Of a stretch of 64,000 bases of DNA, positions 54,078-62,868 are shown in pieces; the first letter of the stretch is position 1, and each line of letters starts with the position of its first letter. Source of the DNA: an uncultured Roseobacter sp. (GTDB taxonomy: Bacteria > Pseudomonadota > Alphaproteobacteria > Rhodobacterales > Rhodobacteraceae); contig NZ_CANLNE010000001.1 of the NCBI RefSeq assembly GCF_947492555.1, positions 868,001 to 932,000 of the forward strand, given 5' to 3'. Below the pieces are notes generated by a model. The model saw only the letters and a program-made list of their open reading frames with translations, was not told the origin of the DNA and made no database searches. The position numbers and the translations under genes are program-made.

Positions 54078-55361
54078 ATGACGAAACTGACATTCCTGAA
54101 CGCCCGCCTTGTCGACCCGGAGAAAGACGAGATCGTCATCGGTGGCCTTGTTGTCGAGGATGGGCGCATTACCAGGCATCTGCCCAAGGATGCGCCGCGG
54201 CTGACATCTGGTCGCGTCATTGATTGCGATCTGAAATACCTCGCCCCCGGCATTGTCGATCTGGGTGTGAAAGTCTGCGAACCGGGAGACCGGCACAAGG
54301 AAAGCTACCGCTCCGCCGGGCTTGCAGCAGCGGCTGGCGGCGTGACCACGATGATCACACGCCCCGACACAGATCCGGCCATCGACAGCCCGGAAACGTT
54401 GGAGTTCGTCACAAGACGTGCCAATGAGGCTTCCCCGGTGAACGTGCTGCCGATGGCCGCGCTGACCAAGGGACGCGCGGGGCGCGAAATGACGGAAATC
54501 GGTTTTCTGATGGATGCCGGTGCCGTGGCTTTCACCGATTGTGACCGGGTTGTCACCGACACCAAGGTGTTCTCTCGTGCGCTCACCTATGCCAGCGGCC
54601 TTGGTGCGCTGGTCGTCGCGCACCCGCAGGACCCGGGGTTGAGCAACGGCGCCGCTGCCACCTCCGGCAAGTTTGCCTCATTGCGCGGCCTGCCCGCGGT
54701 CTCTCCGATGGCAGAGCGCATGGGGCTGGATCGCGACATCGCGCTGATCGAAATGACGGGCGCACGGTACCACGCAGACCAGATCACCTGCGCCCGTGCC
54801 TTGCCCGCACTGGAACGCGCAAAGGCCAACGGCCTCGACATCACGGCGGGCACGTCGATCCACCACCTGACGCTGAACGCGCTGGACGTTGCTGACTACC
54901 GGACCTTTTTCAAACTCAAGCCACCGTTGCGGGATGAACAGGACCGGTTGGCCGTGGCCGAGGCGGTGAAATCCGGGCTGATTGACGTGATCTCCTCCAT
55001 GCACACGCCGCAGGATGAGGAGAGCAAGCGCCTGCCCTTCGAAGAGGCGGCCTCTGGCGCCGTGGCGCTTGAAACGCTGTTACCAGCGGCGATGCGACTT
55101 TACCATGCGGGCCTGATTGATTTGCCCACCCTATGGCGGGCCATGTCGCTGAACCCTGCAAAACGCCTCGGGCTGGATAGCGGTCGGCTCGCCATTGGCG
55201 CTCCTGCGGACCTTGTCCTCTTCGATCCCAATACCCCCTTCCTGATGGACCGTGCAACGCTGCGCTCGAAATCCCGCAACACGCCGTTTGACGGCGCGCG
55301 GATGCAGGGTAAGGTCCTCTCCACTTATGTGGCTGGCACCTGCGTGTACGAGAGGACCTGA
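54078..55361 (+). CDS. pyrC: dihydroorotase homologue lacking catalytic metal ligands (PyrC'-like)
   Basis: A 427-residue amidohydrolase-fold protein. In active dihydroorotases the N-terminal metal motif is HxH (DMHVHLREPG-like); here the same position reads DLGVKVCEPG (G63, K65). The late TDHAPH motif reads SSMHTPQ, so the metal-binding Asp is also gone. The remaining fold landmarks (APGIVDLG, GVTTMITRPDTDP, SIHHLTLNALD, NPAKRLGLDSGRLAIGAPAD) are conserved and full-length. It lies in the pyrB operon. As with the inactive PyrC' of Pseudomonas it may act as a structural partner of aspartate transcarbamoylase; an active pyrC should exist elsewhere. Confidence 0.88.
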   Translation: MTKLTFLNARLVDPEKDEIVIGGLVVEDGRITRHLPKDAPRLTSGRVIDCDLKYLAPGIVDLGVKVCEPGDRHKESYRSAGLAAAAGGVTTMITRPDTDPAIDSPETLEFVTRRANEASPVNVLPMAALTKGRAGREMTEIGFLMDAGAVAFTDCDRVVTDTKVFSRALTYASGLGALVVAHPQDPGLSNGAAATSGKFASLRGLPAVSPMAERMGLDRDIALIEMTGARYHADQITCARALPALERAKANGLDITAGTSIHHLTLNALDVADYRTFFKLKPPLRDEQDRLAVAEAVKSGLIDVISSMHTPQDEESKRLPFEEAASGAVALETLLPAAMRLYHAGLIDLPTLWRAMSLNPAKRLGLDSGRLAIGAPADLVLFDPNTPFLMDRATLRSKSRNTPFDGARMQGKVLSTYVAGTCVYERT

Positions 55362-55969
55362 TGCCCATCATCGAACATTCCGCACCAATCCTCCTGCTCT
55401 GGGCGATGATTGGTTATCTCATGGGCTCGATCCCCTTTGGCATGGTGCTGACCCGCCTTATGGGTCTGGGCAACCTGCGCAACATCGGGTCCGGCAACAT
55501 TGGTGCCACCAATGTGCTGCGCACCGGAAACAAGACCGCCGCCGCGCTGACCGTGCTGCTCGACGGGGGCAAGGGGCTGGCGGCTGTGCTGTTGGCCCGC
55601 GCGTTCGGAGGCGAGGACACCGCACAGGTTGCCGGGCTGATGGCCATGATCGGGCATTGTTACCCGGTCTGGCTTCGATTTGCCGGCGGCAAGGGTGTTG
55701 CCACCTTCTTGGGCATTCTGCTGGCGCTGAGCTGGCCGGTTGGTGTCGGCTGCTGTCTTGCGTGGCTTGCAGGTGCCTTACTGTCGCGCATTTCGTCGAT
55801 GGGCGCGCTTTTTGCTGCAGCGGCCAGCACCCCCCTGATGATTTTTACCGGCCTGCCGGGCGGTCTGTTTCTGGGCATTGCACTGACGCTGGTCATTTTC
55901 TGGCGGCACCGGGCAAATATCTCCCGCATCCGCGCCGGAACCGAGCCGACCATTGGCCAGAAAACCTGA
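55361..55969 (+). CDS. plsY: glycerol-3-phosphate acyltransferase PlsY
   Basis: Inner-membrane enzyme that acylates glycerol-3-phosphate using acyl-phosphate, the first step of phospholipid synthesis. The 202-residue protein has GYLMGSIPFGMVLTRLMG, RNIGSGNIGATNVLRTGNKT and FAGGKGVATFLGILLAL, the three loop motifs of PlsY, with five hydrophobic segments. Its ATG overlaps the stop of the upstream pyrC-like gene by one base, and its own end overlaps the next small gene. Placement after pyrB-pyrC is common in Rhodobacterales. Confidence 0.95.
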   Translation: MPIIEHSAPILLLWAMIGYLMGSIPFGMVLTRLMGLGNLRNIGSGNIGATNVLRTGNKTAAALTVLLDGGKGLAAVLLARAFGGEDTAQVAGLMAMIGHCYPVWLRFAGGKGVATFLGILLALSWPVGVGCCLAWLAGALLSRISSMGALFAAAASTPLMIFTGLPGGLFLGIALTLVIFWRHRANISRIRAGTEPTIGQKT

Positions 55970-56246
55970 GCAGCCCTCTCCCGAAGCCTTTGAGAAAGCC
56001 CTTAAGGCCCTGCCAAACGGCACCTTCACCGGGTGGTCTCAGCACCGCCGATACATCGTGACAAAGACCACATTCTGCGGCGGTAAATCGGTCAAGCTGG
56101 CGGCGGAAGAAATGGGTGGCACCGATTACATCAGCCTGAATTTTTATCGTCTGCAAGGCGGCGCTCGCCTATTCCCCTGCGAAATGAGCGCGCGCAAGGT
56201 CATCGATTTTGTGCTGACGTTTCATCCAGATCAGGATGGCGCGTAA
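55953..56246 (+). CDS. small conserved protein of unknown function
   Basis: A 97-residue basic protein (MARKPEQPSPEAFEKALKAL, then SVKLAAEEMGGTDYISLNFY and FPCEMSARKVIDFVLTF). The protein-like composition, operon position and even length suggest a real gene, and I recall similar proteins downstream of plsY in Rhodobacterales. No in-frame ATG precedes the conserved start; I use a TTG inside the plsY 3' end (17-bp overlap). No catalytic motif is seen. Confidence 0.7.
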   Translation: MARKPEQPSPEAFEKALKALPNGTFTGWSQHRRYIVTKTTFCGGKSVKLAAEEMGGTDYISLNFYRLQGGARLFPCEMSARKVIDFVLTFHPDQDGA

Positions 56247-56617
56247 CTGCCGTCTGGGCCGTGCACTTCATCCCCTTGCAACGCGGGCGAGAAGACGCAC
56301 ATGAGGTGCAGAGGATCGGGGCCCTCGACCCGCACCTCATGACGCTCATGCCTGTTGGGCGCGTAAAGCACACCCGGTTTGATATGATGCACCATACCGG
56401 TTTTGACCTCAGTCACAGTGCCCGCACCACCAACGCAATAACAGGCCTCGATATGGTTCTTGTACTGCAGCGCGAGAACGGCGCCCGGCAGCACCTTGGT
56501 TTCTGTCATCGAAAACCCCATACCGTCGGACTTCACCAAAAGCCGCAGACTGGTCCAGCCCGGACCCGACGCATCCCGCGTTGTCCCGACAAGGTCCGAT
56601 TTTTCTGTGACGATCAT
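56231..56617 (-). CDS. ectC: solitary ectoine synthase EctC
   Basis: Cupin-fold cyclase closing N-gamma-acetyl-diaminobutyrate to the osmoprotectant ectoine. The 128-residue protein matches EctC end to end: YKNHIEACYCVGGAGTV, HIKPGVLYAPNRHERHEVRV and MCVFSPALQGDEVHGPDGSY. The iron ligands described for EctC fall on the expected numbers (Glu57, Tyr85, His93), with Trp21, Arg25 and Thr40 of the substrate pocket present. No ectA, ectB, ectD or ask_ect lies nearby. It is divergent from an aldo/keto reductase operon across 73 bp. The start is the ATG at the usual family position; 73 further in-frame codons lack similarity. Confidence 0.9.
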   Translation of the reverse strand: MIVTEKSDLVGTTRDASGPGWTSLRLLVKSDGMGFSMTETKVLPGAVLALQYKNHIEACYCVGGAGTVTEVKTGMVHHIKPGVLYAPNRHERHEVRVEGPDPLHLMCVFSPALQGDEVHGPDGSYAPS

Positions 56618-56690
56618 GCCAGAAACTCCCGCGCGTGTTACACTGGATTGAATATTGCACGGCGCCGCTGACCGTGCCACTTCTGATCCC

Positions 56691-57629
56691 ATGACAAAGC
56701 ACCTCACCAGCCCCGATGGCACTCCAGCCAGCCGCCTTGCCTTTGGCACCATGCAATTCGGAGGCCGCGCGGATGCGGCAGCCTCTCGCGCGATGTTCGA
56801 TGCCTCCATCGCCGCAGGCATCACCCATTTCGACACAGCCTATGTTTACAATGATGGCGCGTCTGAGGAGCTATTGGGCGCCATGCTGGGCGCAGAGCGC
56901 GACCGCCTGATCATCGCGACCAAGGCTGCTTACACCGGCGGCGGATCAAAAAAGAACATCCAGGACAGTTTCGCCATTTCGCGCCAACGCCTGAACATGG
57001 ACATGGTCGATATCCTCTATATGCACCGGTTCGACCCCGACACGGACCTGCATGAGAGCATGGAGGCCATGGCCGAACTGAAATCGCAGGGGTTGATCCG
57101 CTATGTCGGTGTGTCGAACTTTGCAGCGTGGCAAGTGGTCAAGGCGATTGGGATTGCCGCGAAATTCGATATGACCATCGACATTCTGCAACCGATGTAC
57201 AATCTGGTGAAACGTCAGGCAGAGGTGGAAATCCTGCCGATGTGCGCCGATCAGGGTGTGGCCTGCGCGCCTTATTCGCCTCTGGGCGGCGGCTTGCTGA
57301 CCGGCAAATATGGCGCTGGCGGTGCCGGGCGTTTGACCGAAGATGACCGCTATGCCGCGCGTTACGGGCTGGACTGGATGCATCAAGCCGCTGTTGGCTT
57401 GGGCGAGGTTGCCGCCGATGTGAGCGTCGATGCCGCGACGCTCGCTGTCGCCTGGGCAGCCGCCCACCCGATGGGGCCGACACCGATCATCTCTGCCCGG
57501 TCCGTCGAACAGCTTCACCCATCGCTGGCCGCCATGGATTATGACATGAGCCCGGAGGTCTATGCGCGGCTTGCCGCATTGAGCCCGACGCCCCCACCAG
57601 CAACGGACCGCATCGAAGAACAGGAATGA
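56691..57629 (+). CDS. aldo/keto reductase
   Basis: NADPH-dependent oxidoreductase of 312 residues with the Asp/Tyr/Lys/His tetrad spread over FDTAYVYNDGASEELLG, IIATKAAYTGG and DILYMHRFDPDTDL. The end of the barrel (AYSPLGGGLLTGKYG is mutated to APYSPLGGGLLTGKYG) and the LAVAWAAAHPMGPTPIISAR cofactor segment are typical. It overlaps the FAD oxidoreductase gene by 4 bp. The substrate is not predictable. The divergent ectC is 73 bp away and could share a control region. Confidence 0.88.
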   Translation: MTKHLTSPDGTPASRLAFGTMQFGGRADAAASRAMFDASIAAGITHFDTAYVYNDGASEELLGAMLGAERDRLIIATKAAYTGGGSKKNIQDSFAISRQRLNMDMVDILYMHRFDPDTDLHESMEAMAELKSQGLIRYVGVSNFAAWQVVKAIGIAAKFDMTIDILQPMYNLVKRQAEVEILPMCADQGVACAPYSPLGGGLLTGKYGAGGAGRLTEDDRYAARYGLDWMHQAAVGLGEVAADVSVDAATLAVAWAAAHPMGPTPIISARSVEQLHPSLAAMDYDMSPEVYARLAALSPTPPPATDRIEEQE

Positions 57630-58696
57630 CAGATATTCTGGTGATCGGCGGTGGGGTGGCCGGCCTGAGTGCCGCCGCCGCCTTGTCCGAGGCCGCCCAT
57701 GTCACCGTGTTGGAAGCGGAAGCCTCCATTGGCTACCATGCATCAGGCCGGTCGGCAGCGTTGATCGAACAGAACTACGGCGCGCCCAGCGTGCAGGTGC
57801 TGAACCGGGCCAGTGTGGACACATTGTCAGGGGGCGGTTATCTCAGTCCACGCGGTTTGATGATCGTCGCGCAGGCACATGAGCGCGAAGCCTATGAGAG
57901 CGACATCGCAACGCTCGGGACCACGCCCATTGACCTCGCAGAGGCGCGTGACTTTGTGCCCGTTCTCGACCCGGAAAAACTCGCCTTCGCCGCCTATCAT
58001 GCGGACGCGCAGGACATCGACACCGACCGCATGCTGCAGGACTTCGCCCGCACCGTGCGTCGGAATGGGGGGACGGTTGAAACCGGCTGCCGCGTGGACA
58101 GCATGCGCTTCCATCAAGGGATGTGGACCGCACGCTGTGGCGACAGGGATTTTCATGCGGCGATGCTGGTCAATGCGGCAGGTGCCTGGGCGGATCAGAT
58201 GGCTGAACTAGCCGGGATCGCGCCATTGGGGATCATACCACACCGCCGGTCCATGGCACGCATTCCCGCACCCGGCGGGCATGAGGTGCGCAACTGGCCC
58301 ATGTTCTTTGGCGTCGGAGAAAGCTGGTACGCAAAGCCGGACGCGGGCTTTCTGTTGGTTTCGCCTGCCGATGAGGACCCGGTCGAGCCCCATGATGCCT
58401 GGGCCGAAGATATGACGCTGGCGCAAGGCCTGGCACTTTATGAAGAGATGGTGACCGAACCTGTGACCCGCCTGCAATCCAGTTGGGCGGGGCTGCGCAG
58501 TTTCGCACCAGACCGTACGCTGGTGCTGGGACGCGACGCAGTGCAACCGGCATTCGTCTGGTGTGCGGGCCAGGGTGGCTATGGGTTCCAGACGGCACCT
58601 GCCGCCGCACAACTGCTGGCGGATGAGGTTTTGGGCCGCCCGACGGCGCTGGACCCGGAGATCGTGGCCGCGCTGTCGCCCCGGCGGTTTCAATGA
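57626..58696 (+). CDS. FAD-dependent oxidoreductase, glycine/D-amino-acid oxidase type
   Basis: A 356-residue DAO-fold enzyme. The N-terminal dinucleotide motif is DILVIGGGVAGLSAAAALSE; EAEASIGYHASGRSAALIEQ resembles the substrate-entry segment of sarcosine/D-amino-acid oxidases, and the C-terminal FVWCAGQGGYGFQTAPAAAQ is the second FAD-binding motif. It is sandwiched between the aldo/keto reductase and DUF938 genes with 4-bp overlaps on both sides. The substrate is probably an amine or amino acid but not determinable. Confidence 0.87.
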   Translation: MTDILVIGGGVAGLSAAAALSEAAHVTVLEAEASIGYHASGRSAALIEQNYGAPSVQVLNRASVDTLSGGGYLSPRGLMIVAQAHEREAYESDIATLGTTPIDLAEARDFVPVLDPEKLAFAAYHADAQDIDTDRMLQDFARTVRRNGGTVETGCRVDSMRFHQGMWTARCGDRDFHAAMLVNAAGAWADQMAELAGIAPLGIIPHRRSMARIPAPGGHEVRNWPMFFGVGESWYAKPDAGFLLVSPADEDPVEPHDAWAEDMTLAQGLALYEEMVTEPVTRLQSSWAGLRSFAPDRTLVLGRDAVQPAFVWCAGQGGYGFQTAPAAAQLLADEVLGRPTALDPEIVAALSPRRFQ

Positions 58697-59343
58697 CCGC
58701 ACGCCTACCCAAAACCGCAAGTGTCGCGACCGCTGCAGAAGGCGCAAAGCTACATGCGCCGTCAGCCGCCCGGAATACCGATTTTCTCTGTGATCTGCTG
58801 AAAGAACACGCCCCGTCTTCAGGTCAGGCGCTGGAGATTGCCAGCGGCACCGGTCAACACATCGTGGCCTTCGCCAAGACTTTACCGGGCGTGACGTGGC
58901 AGCCCACCGAAGTGGAGGAGGCCCGGCGGGCTAGTATCGACGCATACCGGGCAGAGGCGAACCTTCCCAACCTGCGCCCTGACCGTCTGCTGGATGCAAC
59001 ACGGCCCGACTGGCACAGGGCTGGACCACCGGTTGATCTGATCGTGCTGGTCAATCTACTGCACCTGATCAGCGGTACGGCCACACAGACGCTCTTGCAC
59101 GAAGCCTTGGCAGCGTTGCGCGTGGGCGGACGGTTTATCCTCTATGGGCCGTTCAAACGCGCCGGCGCTTTGACCAGCCCCGGAGATATTCGTTTCGATG
59201 CGGACCTGCGCGCGGCTGATCCAACCATCGGCTACAAGGATGATCTCGACATAGTACGGCGGCTCACGACCGCTGGCGCCGCCTCTGTGCAACGGATCGA
59301 CATGCCCGCCAACAACCTCGCTTTCGTTGCCACCAAAGGCTAG
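58693..59343 (+). CDS. DUF938 SAM-dependent methyltransferase-like protein
   Basis: A 216-residue protein with the DUF938 pattern: SAARNTDFLCDLLKEHAPSS, the SAM-binding ALEIASGTGQHIVAFAKTLP and the ending ANNLAFVATKG. The motif I (EIASGTGQH) is good, so methyl transfer is likely, but the target is unknown. Last gene of the operon; its 3' end is 3 bp from the convergent GcvT-dehydrogenase gene. Confidence 0.87.
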   Translation: MTARLPKTASVATAAEGAKLHAPSAARNTDFLCDLLKEHAPSSGQALEIASGTGQHIVAFAKTLPGVTWQPTEVEEARRASIDAYRAEANLPNLRPDRLLDATRPDWHRAGPPVDLIVLVNLLHLISGTATQTLLHEALAALRVGGRFILYGPFKRAGALTSPGDIRFDADLRAADPTIGYKDDLDIVRRLTTAGAASVQRIDMPANNLAFVATKG

Positions 59344-59346
59344 CAC

Positions 59347-61839
59347 CTACCCGTCGACGCGAATGCGCTCGTTTCTGGGGTCATAGGGGCTGTCTTCCAC
59401 TACCTCAGCGGTCCACAGCTGGTTCAGCATTTTCACCTGCAATCTGGTGCCCGGAACCGCAAGATCAGGTGTGACATAGCCCATGCCGATGCTCTTGCCG
59501 AACGCGACCGAATAGCCGCCCGAGGTCAACCGCCCCACGCGTGTCTCGCCATCGTAGAGCACCTCGCGCCCCCAGGGGTCGGCGTCCTCAGGACCATCAA
59601 TCAACAGGGTCACGCATTTGGAGCGCACGCCGATCTCTTCCAGTTTTGCCTTGCCGTGAAATTCCTTTGACAGGTCAACAAAGCGTGGCAGATCCGCTTC
59701 GAGCGGCGTTGCGTCCCGCCCCAGTTCAGTGCCAAAGGCGCGATAGGATTTCTCTTGCCGCAACCAGTTCTGCGCCCGCGCGCCAACCAGTTTCATTCCG
59801 TGTTTTTCGCCGGCCTTTTCCAGTTGATCAAACAGATAGTTCTGCATCTCGATCGGGTGATGCAACTCCCATCCCAGCTCACCGGTGTAGGCCACGCGGA
59901 TCGCGCGCACCGGGCACATGCCCAGTTCGATGTCGCGATATGACAACCACGGGAACCGTTTGTTCGACAGGACGGTTTGAGGGTCGGCGTCCTTCACCAG
60001 TTCGTTCAACACATCGCGTGACTTTGGCCCGGCGATGGCGAACACACCCCATTGCGTGGTCACGTCCTGCGCGTTGATGCGCCCGAACTCGGGCTCCTTT
60101 TCCATGATCGCCTTGTAGAGGTAATCCTGATCATAGGCGTGCCACGCGCCCGCGGAGACAAGATAGTAGTCATCCTCTGCCAGCCGCACGATGGTGTATT
60201 CGGTGCGCGTGGTCCCCGCGGCGGTCAAGGCGTATGTCAGGTTGATCCGCCCAACCTTGGGCAGCTTGTTCGTGGTGAACCAATCGAGAAAGGCCGTGGC
60301 GCCGGGCCCGCTGATGCGGTGCTTGGTGAAGGCGGTAGCATCGACGAGGCCAACCCCTTCGCGGATCGCCCGGGCCTCTTCCACCGCGTACTGCCACCAG
60401 CCACCGCGCCGGAAAGAGCGCGCGTCGTGGTCGTCAAAACCCTCCGGTGCAAAATAGTTCGGGCGTTCCCATCCGTTAACCTGCCCGAATTGCGCCCCGC
60501 GTGCGGCCTGACGGTCATAGGCCGGTGACGTCCGCAGGGGCCGACAGGCGGGCCGTTCCTCATCCGGGTGGTGCAGAATATAGACGTGTTCGTAGCACTC
60601 TTCGTTCTTGCGCGCGGCATATTCGGTCGTCATCCAATCGCCGTAGCGCTTGGGATCCAGCGAGGCCATGTCGATCTCGGCCTCGCCCTCGACCATCATC
60701 TGCGCCAGGTAATATCCGGTACCCCCTGCCGCCGTGATGCCGAAAGAGAACCCTTCTGCGAGCCACATGTTATCGAGCCCGGGTGCGGGGCCGACCAGTG
60801 GATTGCCATCTGGTGTGTAGCAGATCGGACCGTTGAAATCATCCTTCAAGCCGCTGTCCTCGCAGGACGGGATGCGGTGGATCATGGCAAGGTACTGCTC
60901 TTCGATCCGCTCCAGATCAAGCTGGAAGAGGTCCGCGCGGAAGCTGTCCGGCACGCCGTATTCAAAACAGGCAGGCGCGTTTTTCTCGTAAACGCCGAGA
61001 ATCCAGCCCCCGCGCTCTTCGCGCACATAAGACTGCGCATCGGCATCCCGGATCACCGGATGCTCCACACTGCCCTCTGCCCGGAACTTGACCAGGTCCG
61101 GGTCCTGATCCATGACGATGAACTGATGCTCCACCGGGATCGCGGGGATCTTGATGCCCAGCATCTTGGCCGTGCGTTGCGCGTGGTTGCCCGAGGCGGT
61201 CACAACATGCTCCGCCGTGATCACGATCTGGTCGTCAGAGGGGACAAGATTGCCGCCCTTTTCGACCATTTTTGTGGCCGTCACCTCCCAATGGGTGCCG
61301 TTCCAATGGAACGCATCCGCCTGCCATTTGCGTTCGATCATCACGCCGCGCTGACGGGCCCCCTTGGCCATCGCCATGGTCACATCGGCAGGGTTAATAT
61401 AGCCATCGGTGTGGTGATAAAGCGCGCCTTTGAGGTCAGAGGTATTGATGAGCGGCCACTTCGCCTTGATCTCGTCAGGCGTCATCCATTGATAGGGCAC
61501 ACCGCAGGTCTCGGCGGTGGAGGCGTAAAGCATGTATTCATCCATACGCGCCTGTGTCTGCGCCATACGGAGGTTACCCACCACCGCAAAGCCCGCGTTC
61601 AGCCCGGTCTCTTCCTCCAGCGTCTTGTAGAAACGGATCGAATAGTCGTGAATGTGGGTCGTCGCATATGACATGTTGAAATACGGCAGCAAACCCGCCG
61701 CATGCCAAGTGGAGCCGGAGGTCAGTTCATCGCGCTCGAGCAGCATCACATCCTCCCATCCCGCGCGGGCGAGATGATAGGCAATTGATGTCCCGACGGC
61801 GCCGCCGCCGACGACAAGGGCTTTTACTTGGCATTTCAT
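59347..61839 (-). CDS. FAD/GcvT dehydrogenase, dimethylglycine or sarcosine type
   Basis: Two-domain enzyme of 830 residues. The N-terminal half is a DAO-type flavoprotein (ALVVGGGAVGTSIAYHLARA) with the SGSTWHAAGLLPY segment, whose His carries covalent FAD in sarcosine and dimethylglycine dehydrogenases. The C-terminal half (from about residue 440) is the GcvT/aminomethyltransferase fold (GVGLVDATAFTKHRISGPGA, RIAYTGELGWELHHP-like RVAYTGELGWELHHP), which would pass the one-carbon unit to tetrahydrofolate. Electrons would go to ETF and ETF-QO. Choline/betaine degradation is the obvious context. Substrate choice between DMG, sarcosine or a related N-methyl compound cannot be read. Start: GGAG upstream of an internal ATG. 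Confidence 0.9.
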   Translation of the reverse strand: MKCQVKALVVGGGAVGTSIAYHLARAGWEDVMLLERDELTSGSTWHAAGLLPYFNMSYATTHIHDYSIRFYKTLEEETGLNAGFAVVGNLRMAQTQARMDEYMLYASTAETCGVPYQWMTPDEIKAKWPLINTSDLKGALYHHTDGYINPADVTMAMAKGARQRGVMIERKWQADAFHWNGTHWEVTATKMVEKGGNLVPSDDQIVITAEHVVTASGNHAQRTAKMLGIKIPAIPVEHQFIVMDQDPDLVKFRAEGSVEHPVIRDADAQSYVREERGGWILGVYEKNAPACFEYGVPDSFRADLFQLDLERIEEQYLAMIHRIPSCEDSGLKDDFNGPICYTPDGNPLVGPAPGLDNMWLAEGFSFGITAAGGTGYYLAQMMVEGEAEIDMASLDPKRYGDWMTTEYAARKNEECYEHVYILHHPDEERPACRPLRTSPAYDRQAARGAQFGQVNGWERPNYFAPEGFDDHDARSFRRGGWWQYAVEEARAIREGVGLVDATAFTKHRISGPGATAFLDWFTTNKLPKVGRINLTYALTAAGTTRTEYTIVRLAEDDYYLVSAGAWHAYDQDYLYKAIMEKEPEFGRINAQDVTTQWGVFAIAGPKSRDVLNELVKDADPQTVLSNKRFPWLSYRDIELGMCPVRAIRVAYTGELGWELHHPIEMQNYLFDQLEKAGEKHGMKLVGARAQNWLRQEKSYRAFGTELGRDATPLEADLPRFVDLSKEFHGKAKLEEIGVRSKCVTLLIDGPEDADPWGREVLYDGETRVGRLTSGGYSVAFGKSIGMGYVTPDLAVPGTRLQVKMLNQLWTAEVVEDSPYDPRNERIRVDG

Positions 61840-61953
61840 AGTGCGGAGCTCCGGGTAGGATTGACACCGCAACCATGCCAAGCGCACGGAAATGTGGGTG
61901 GAGATGCTTCGACCTTTATACAGGCGAAAACGACATTTCTGTAAAAGCGGGCC

Positions 61954-62868
61954 TTAGTCGACCGCCGTCGTGGAGGCAATCCACGGTCCAAATTTCGGTA
62001 GCCGTGGCGCCATGTGCTTGTCGCGGCCGCGCAAAGAGCCTGCTCCGAAGGTGAACCGAACACCCAATGTGAAAACCCGGTCGTTCAATATCTCGATGTT
62101 GCCCAACGGTGTGTTCGTCTCTTCCGTGTCCCAGAAGTCGACACCGGCGTAAACAGCACCTCTGGCAGACCCTATAATAGGCCGCTTGAACTGATGTTCC
62201 AATTCAATACCGGCAATCCGAGACCAGGTAGGATCAGGATTCAAATCATCCGAATCCTGATGACCATCGGCAAGCCCAATCCGCGCGCTCAACCGTGTGT
62301 GCCCATTGTTGAAGTAGTAGGCCCCAGATACACTAATGATGGTTGCATCATTAATGGTTTCTTCATCGTCCGCATCGACCTCCAATCGCCCAAGCTGCGC
62401 CCCAATGCTCCAGCGGTCATTCACCCAGGCAGTCTCAATGCCCCAGACGGTGAAATCACCGTCGTCGAATGCGCTGACCGGGGTGAATTCGATGTCACCC
62501 GCCACAGCAAATGCGCCAAAGTAGGCCGGACCATCTACCAGACCAAGCTGCACGGCCCTGGAGTTGCTGTATCTGAATGTATCGTCAGTCAGATTACCGG
62601 AAGGTAGCGTGTCTGGAGCATCGCTGCGACTGCGGTCCAAGCTGAACTGCACCCGACCTCGCTTTGCAAAAGGCAGTGCCAGACGCGCGGCCACATCAAA
62701 GCGATCAAACTCAGGAGCTTCGACTGTCGGTGCCAACCCGTTCCCGGATCGGCCGTAGTCGCTATGCGAAATGTCCAATTCGCCCATAATTGGCCTGGGT
62801 TCGGCATTTTGCGCCGAAACCCCGAGAGGCAACACCATCAAGACGGCAGAAAGAGGGGGGAAACGCAT
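61954..62868 (-). CDS. outer-membrane beta-barrel-like protein, unknown
   Basis: A 304-residue exported protein with a signal peptide (MRFPPLSAVLMVLPLGVSAQ). The mature part shows alternating hydrophobic residues, many aromatic girdle residues and Gly/Asp turns (GELDISHSDYGRSGNGLAPT, VWGIETAWVNDRWSIGAQLG, FTLGVRFTFGAGSLRGRDKH), suggesting a porin-like or autotransporter-like barrel. It does not end in the usual C-terminal Phe; the last 20 residues (KHMAPRLPKFGPWIAS) are basic and may be a tail after the barrel. Not part of an evident operon. Family not recognised. Confidence 0.7.
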   Translation of the reverse strand: MRFPPLSAVLMVLPLGVSAQNAEPRPIMGELDISHSDYGRSGNGLAPTVEAPEFDRFDVAARLALPFAKRGRVQFSLDRSRSDAPDTLPSGNLTDDTFRYSNSRAVQLGLVDGPAYFGAFAVAGDIEFTPVSAFDDGDFTVWGIETAWVNDRWSIGAQLGRLEVDADDEETINDATIISVSGAYYFNNGHTRLSARIGLADGHQDSDDLNPDPTWSRIAGIELEHQFKRPIIGSARGAVYAGVDFWDTEETNTPLGNIEILNDRVFTLGVRFTFGAGSLRGRDKHMAPRLPKFGPWIASTTAVD

